Positions 62,075 to 64,000 of a stretch of 64,000 nt of DNA are shown in pieces. Within the stretch, counting starts at the first letter, position 1, and every line of letters starts with the position of its first letter. The stretch lies in contig DEGR01000031.1 in NCBI GenBank assembly GCA_002351535.1, positions 1 to 64,000 on the forward strand, read 5' to 3'. Source of the stretch: Lachnospira sp. UBA2821 (GTDB lineage Bacteria; Bacillota; Clostridia; Lachnospirales; Lachnospiraceae). Under the pieces are notes generated by a model, which did not search any database, was not told the origin of the DNA, and worked only from the letters and a program-made list of their open reading frames with translations. The position numbers and the translations under genes are program-made.

Positions 62075-62455
62075 ATGTATCAGCCTTATGCAGACGAAAG
62101 ATATTACAAAGAAGTATACGCAGGTAATGATATTCCGGCTGACAATATATCAAAAGCACTTACAGGTGCGTCAAGACATGTAGATGTCCTTACTTTTAAT
62201 CGTATTTGCAGTAAGGGCATCAATGCTCTTACAGAGTATCAGCAGGATGTTGTAAGGGAAACGGTATGTGAGCTTGCAGAGTTCGAGTGCGAGAATGCCG
62301 AACTTATTAACAGTGTGCTTAAGTCGTATTCGATTAACGGAGTATCAATGGAATTTGGAGAATCATGGAACATAACGGTACAGAATGGTGTTGCGGTTAA
62401 ACGTGATATTTACGAAAAACTCTGTAGTACAGGCTTGTGCTGCAGAAGTATATAA
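62075..62455 (+). CDS. Head-tail connector protein
   Basis: A 126-residue protein: YADERYYKEVYAGNDIPADNISKALTGASRHVDVLTFNRI is typical of gp15/gp6-like head completion proteins. AAAGGAG supports ATG 62075 over TTG 62069. Confidence 0.75.
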   Translation: MYQPYADERYYKEVYAGNDIPADNISKALTGASRHVDVLTFNRICSKGINALTEYQQDVVRETVCELAEFECENAELINSVLKSYSINGVSMEFGESWNITVQNGVAVKRDIYEKLCSTGLCCRSI

Positions 62456-62468
62456 GGCAGGTGGTATT

Positions 62469-62807
62469 ATGGAGTTTCCATGCCTTATAGCGAAAGAATA
62501 CTGCACTACTGATATTACACTGCAGACCGAATCAGAAGAACTTAACGTATATGGAGAGCCTGAGAAGAGCTTTAAATTCGAAGGAAAATGTAATTATCAG
62601 GATAAAGCCAGAACTATATTAACGGCAGAGAAACAGCTTATCAAGGTAAGCGGTACTGCTCTGCTCCGTGGAGATATATGCCCGGAAGCAGCCAATATAG
62701 TAAGTGGCAAAGCAGTTGTGAATGGAATAACAAGAAATATATATGAGACACGCAAGCACCGCAATCCTGATGGTACTGTTAACTATACGGAGGTGGTATT
62801 GGAATGA
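62469..62807 (+). CDS. Head closure/minor capsid protein
   Basis: A 112-residue beta-rich protein (MEFPCLIAKEYCTTDITLQ, SFKFEGKCNYQDKARTILTAEKQLIKVSGTALLRGDICPE), with GCAGGTGG before ATG 62469. Position and size suit a head-closure protein. The longer frame from 62385 overlaps the previous gene and is unlikely. Confidence 0.7.
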   Translation: MEFPCLIAKEYCTTDITLQTESEELNVYGEPEKSFKFEGKCNYQDKARTILTAEKQLIKVSGTALLRGDICPEAANIVSGKAVVNGITRNIYETRKHRNPDGTVNYTEVVLE

Positions 62808-63244
62808 TTAGTGTAAAGAGCGTGGTTAAATTAAATATCCCTTTTATTAAGCGGTTGGATGAAAGTGCGGTAAAAGCACTTGAAATGACTGCAGAGGCAT
62901 TGCATACAGAAGTAGTTCAGGCACAGGTTATACCACGAGATACCGGAGTATTACAAGGTGAGCAGACTTTCATAAGTGCGGGAGATACTGTTACAAATGA
63001 ATATCCATCTGGTGAATCGGTATCGAATACCATTACAAAAGCAATTACAAGTAAAGGAAAAGTATCGCTGGTAACTACAGCACCTCAAGCACGCCGCTTG
63101 TATTTCCATCCGGAATATAACTTTAAGAAGGATGAGAATCCTAATGCACAGGGCAGATGGTATGAACCATGGATATCAGGAGACAAGAAAGATTTCTGCC
63201 AAAAGGCATTTAAGAAATTCTACAAGGAGGTATCAGGTATATAA
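62804..63244 (+). CDS. Minor capsid / HK97 gp10-like tail-completion protein
   Basis: A 146-residue protein with EALHTEVVQAQVIPRDTGVLQGEQTF, SLVTTAPQARRLYFHPEYNF and NAQGRWYEPWISG, resembling gp10-like minor capsid proteins of Firmicute phages. It overlaps both neighbours by 1-4 nt. Confidence 0.75.
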   Translation: MISVKSVVKLNIPFIKRLDESAVKALEMTAEALHTEVVQAQVIPRDTGVLQGEQTFISAGDTVTNEYPSGESVSNTITKAITSKGKVSLVTTAPQARRLYFHPEYNFKKDENPNAQGRWYEPWISGDKKDFCQKAFKKFYKEVSGI

Positions 63245-63651
63245 TGCTTCCACTAGCAGATGTAAGGGATTTTATTGCCGAACTGAAGATTTCAGCAGAT
63301 GACCATACATATATGGGACGACTTGACAATAAGAAAGAGTGCAGCATAGGCATATATGATTCCAAAAGAAACAGTAACTTTAATATGGCATTAGGCGGTA
63401 ATTCAAACAAGTCATATGACGTGAAAAGGGTAACTCTTTTGGTGCATTGGAACAAATCATTAAGAGAGACAGAGAAGAAGGCATATGAGCTTGTTGAGGC
63501 ATTGTCCGGTGTCGAAGATGCAGCTATCAATACATCAACCATTTGCTTTATATTTCCCACAGAACCCATTCCGGTGGATTCTGATTCAAGTGGTGTATAT
63601 GAGATGGTGGTTGATGCTGATATATATTACAAAACAGAGAAAGGAAGGTAA
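63244..63651 (+). CDS. Tail terminator/minor capsid protein
   Basis: A 135-residue protein (LPLADVRDFIAELKI, VTLLVHWNKSLRETEKKAYELVEAL, ICFIFPTEPIPVDSDSSGVYEMVVDADIYYKT). Matches the tail-terminator class that caps the tail tube, given its place before the tube gene. It overlaps the previous stop by one base. Confidence 0.75.
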   Translation: MLPLADVRDFIAELKISADDHTYMGRLDNKKECSIGIYDSKRNSNFNMALGGNSNKSYDVKRVTLLVHWNKSLRETEKKAYELVEALSGVEDAAINTSTICFIFPTEPIPVDSDSSGVYEMVVDADIYYKTEKGR

Positions 63652-63657
63652 TGAAAT

Positions 63658-64000
63658 ATGGCAACTAAAACAGGAGTATATCCGGTATACAAGAATCAGT
63701 TCCAGGTAGGAGACACAGGAGAGACAGCTCCAAAGACGAACATTGCTGATATGGAGTCGTTCTCAGTGTCATTTGATAATGGTGTTGAAGAATGGAAGCC
63801 AATGGATCAGGAAGGATGGACAAGAAGACTTATGACGGCTAAGTCGGTATCAATCAGTGTATCAGGCAAGAGAAATGTCGGAGATGCAGGTAATGATACG
63901 ATAGCAGGTCTTGCATTTGTTAATGGAAGGGATGCAGAGAAAAACTTCCAGTGGACATTCCCTGACGGAACAAAGGTATTGTTCAAGGAGGCGGTAATTA
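63658..64000 (+). CDS. Phage tail tube protein (cut by window edge)
   Basis: The 5' 114 codons of a tail tube protein: KTGVYPVYKNQFQVGDTGETAP, then DMESFSVSFDNGVEEWKPMDQEGWTRRLMTAKSVSISVSGKRN. GGAAGG precedes ATG 63658. The gene continues past the edge. Confidence 0.8.
   Translation, partial: MATKTGVYPVYKNQFQVGDTGETAPKTNIADMESFSVSFDNGVEEWKPMDQEGWTRRLMTAKSVSISVSGKRNVGDAGNDTIAGLAFVNGRDAEKNFQWTFPDGTKVLFKEAVI

Larger units (their letters stand above)
35253..64000. mobile_element. Integrated siphovirus-type prophage (left part; right end outside the window)
   Basis: The element starts at the interrupted cotJC-like gene. It runs through integrase, lysogeny switch, early/replication genes, Ssb, late regulator, terminase, portal, capsid and head-tail genes to the start of a tail gene. 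Gene order and transcription directions are those of tailed phages of Firmicutes. Tail, lysis and right attachment site are not in the window. Capsid and terminase genes look intact, so it may be functional. Confidence 0.95.

Noticed and set aside
1..64000. tRNA, rRNA, CRISPR arrays and IS elements
   Set aside because: No cloverleaf with a GGTTCGAATCC-type arm, no regularly spaced repeat-spacer array and no transposase motif was seen on either strand.

Overview
The window looks like a low-GC Lachnospiraceae-type Firmicute (Clostridia). The signs are AT-rich codon use, strong AGGAGG ribosome binding sites, a tryptophan T-box, a MecA adaptor, a four-subunit 2-oxoacid:ferredoxin oxidoreductase, a CotJC-type manganese catalase and large secreted proteins built from Big2, InlB-like and fibronectin type III modules. 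I recognised no species marker.

Chromosomal part (1 to about 35250). An agr-like quorum-sensing block comes first (AgrB protease, LytTR regulator, GHKL kinase) with no recognisable AgrD peptide gene. It is followed by a consensus promoter, a Trp-specific T-box leader and trpEGDCBA; trpF is missing from the operon. Then come a secreted GH25 lysozyme with FnIII repeats; mecA on the minus strand, divergent from an HAD phosphatase with a perfect 17-bp palindrome between them; UDP-glucose dehydrogenase; and a GT-C glycosyltransferase. Next are a giant Big2 surface protein and an InlB/FnIII surface protein, then a degenerate CbiT-like protein leading into the gamma, delta, alpha and beta subunits of a 2-oxoacid oxidoreductase. 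On the minus strand a cobalamin riboswitch precedes two secreted proteins: an alpha/alpha-barrel protein and a DUF4430 lipoprotein. Together these carry the two domain types of vertebrate intrinsic factor/transcobalamin, which suggests a split extracellular B12-capture system. A SWIM-SNF2 helicase and an HtrA-like protease close this part.

Prophage part (about 35253 to the right edge, incomplete). A large serine recombinase gene sits beside the attachment site, and the element has cut off the 5' end of a cotJC-like gene. Behind the integrase lies an RNA-rich interval with a 29-residue type I toxin-like ORF, a convergent antisense RNA promoter, and a second almost identical promoter. A CI/Cro-like switch follows, with a repeated operator (CTACAAAAAGTAG), then small early genes, an HUH-type Rep protein, a catalytically altered RNase H-fold protein, PcfJ-like and other early genes, Ssb and an ArpU/DUF1492-like late regulator. 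The head genes come next: terS, terL, portal, a minor capsid protein with a C-terminal CdiA-type tRNase-like toxin domain, scaffold, major capsid, connector and tail-completion genes, and the start of a tail tube gene cut by the window edge. A 16-bp palindrome (GTTGnACCGGTnCAAC) occurs four times and was seen only in the prophage.

Functionally, the chromosome shows peptide signalling, tRNA-sensed tryptophan synthesis, B12-sensed surface proteins and ferredoxin-linked ketoacid metabolism. The prophage carries its own repression switch, toxin cargo and membrane micropeptides. All functions are read from sequence; no search was run.
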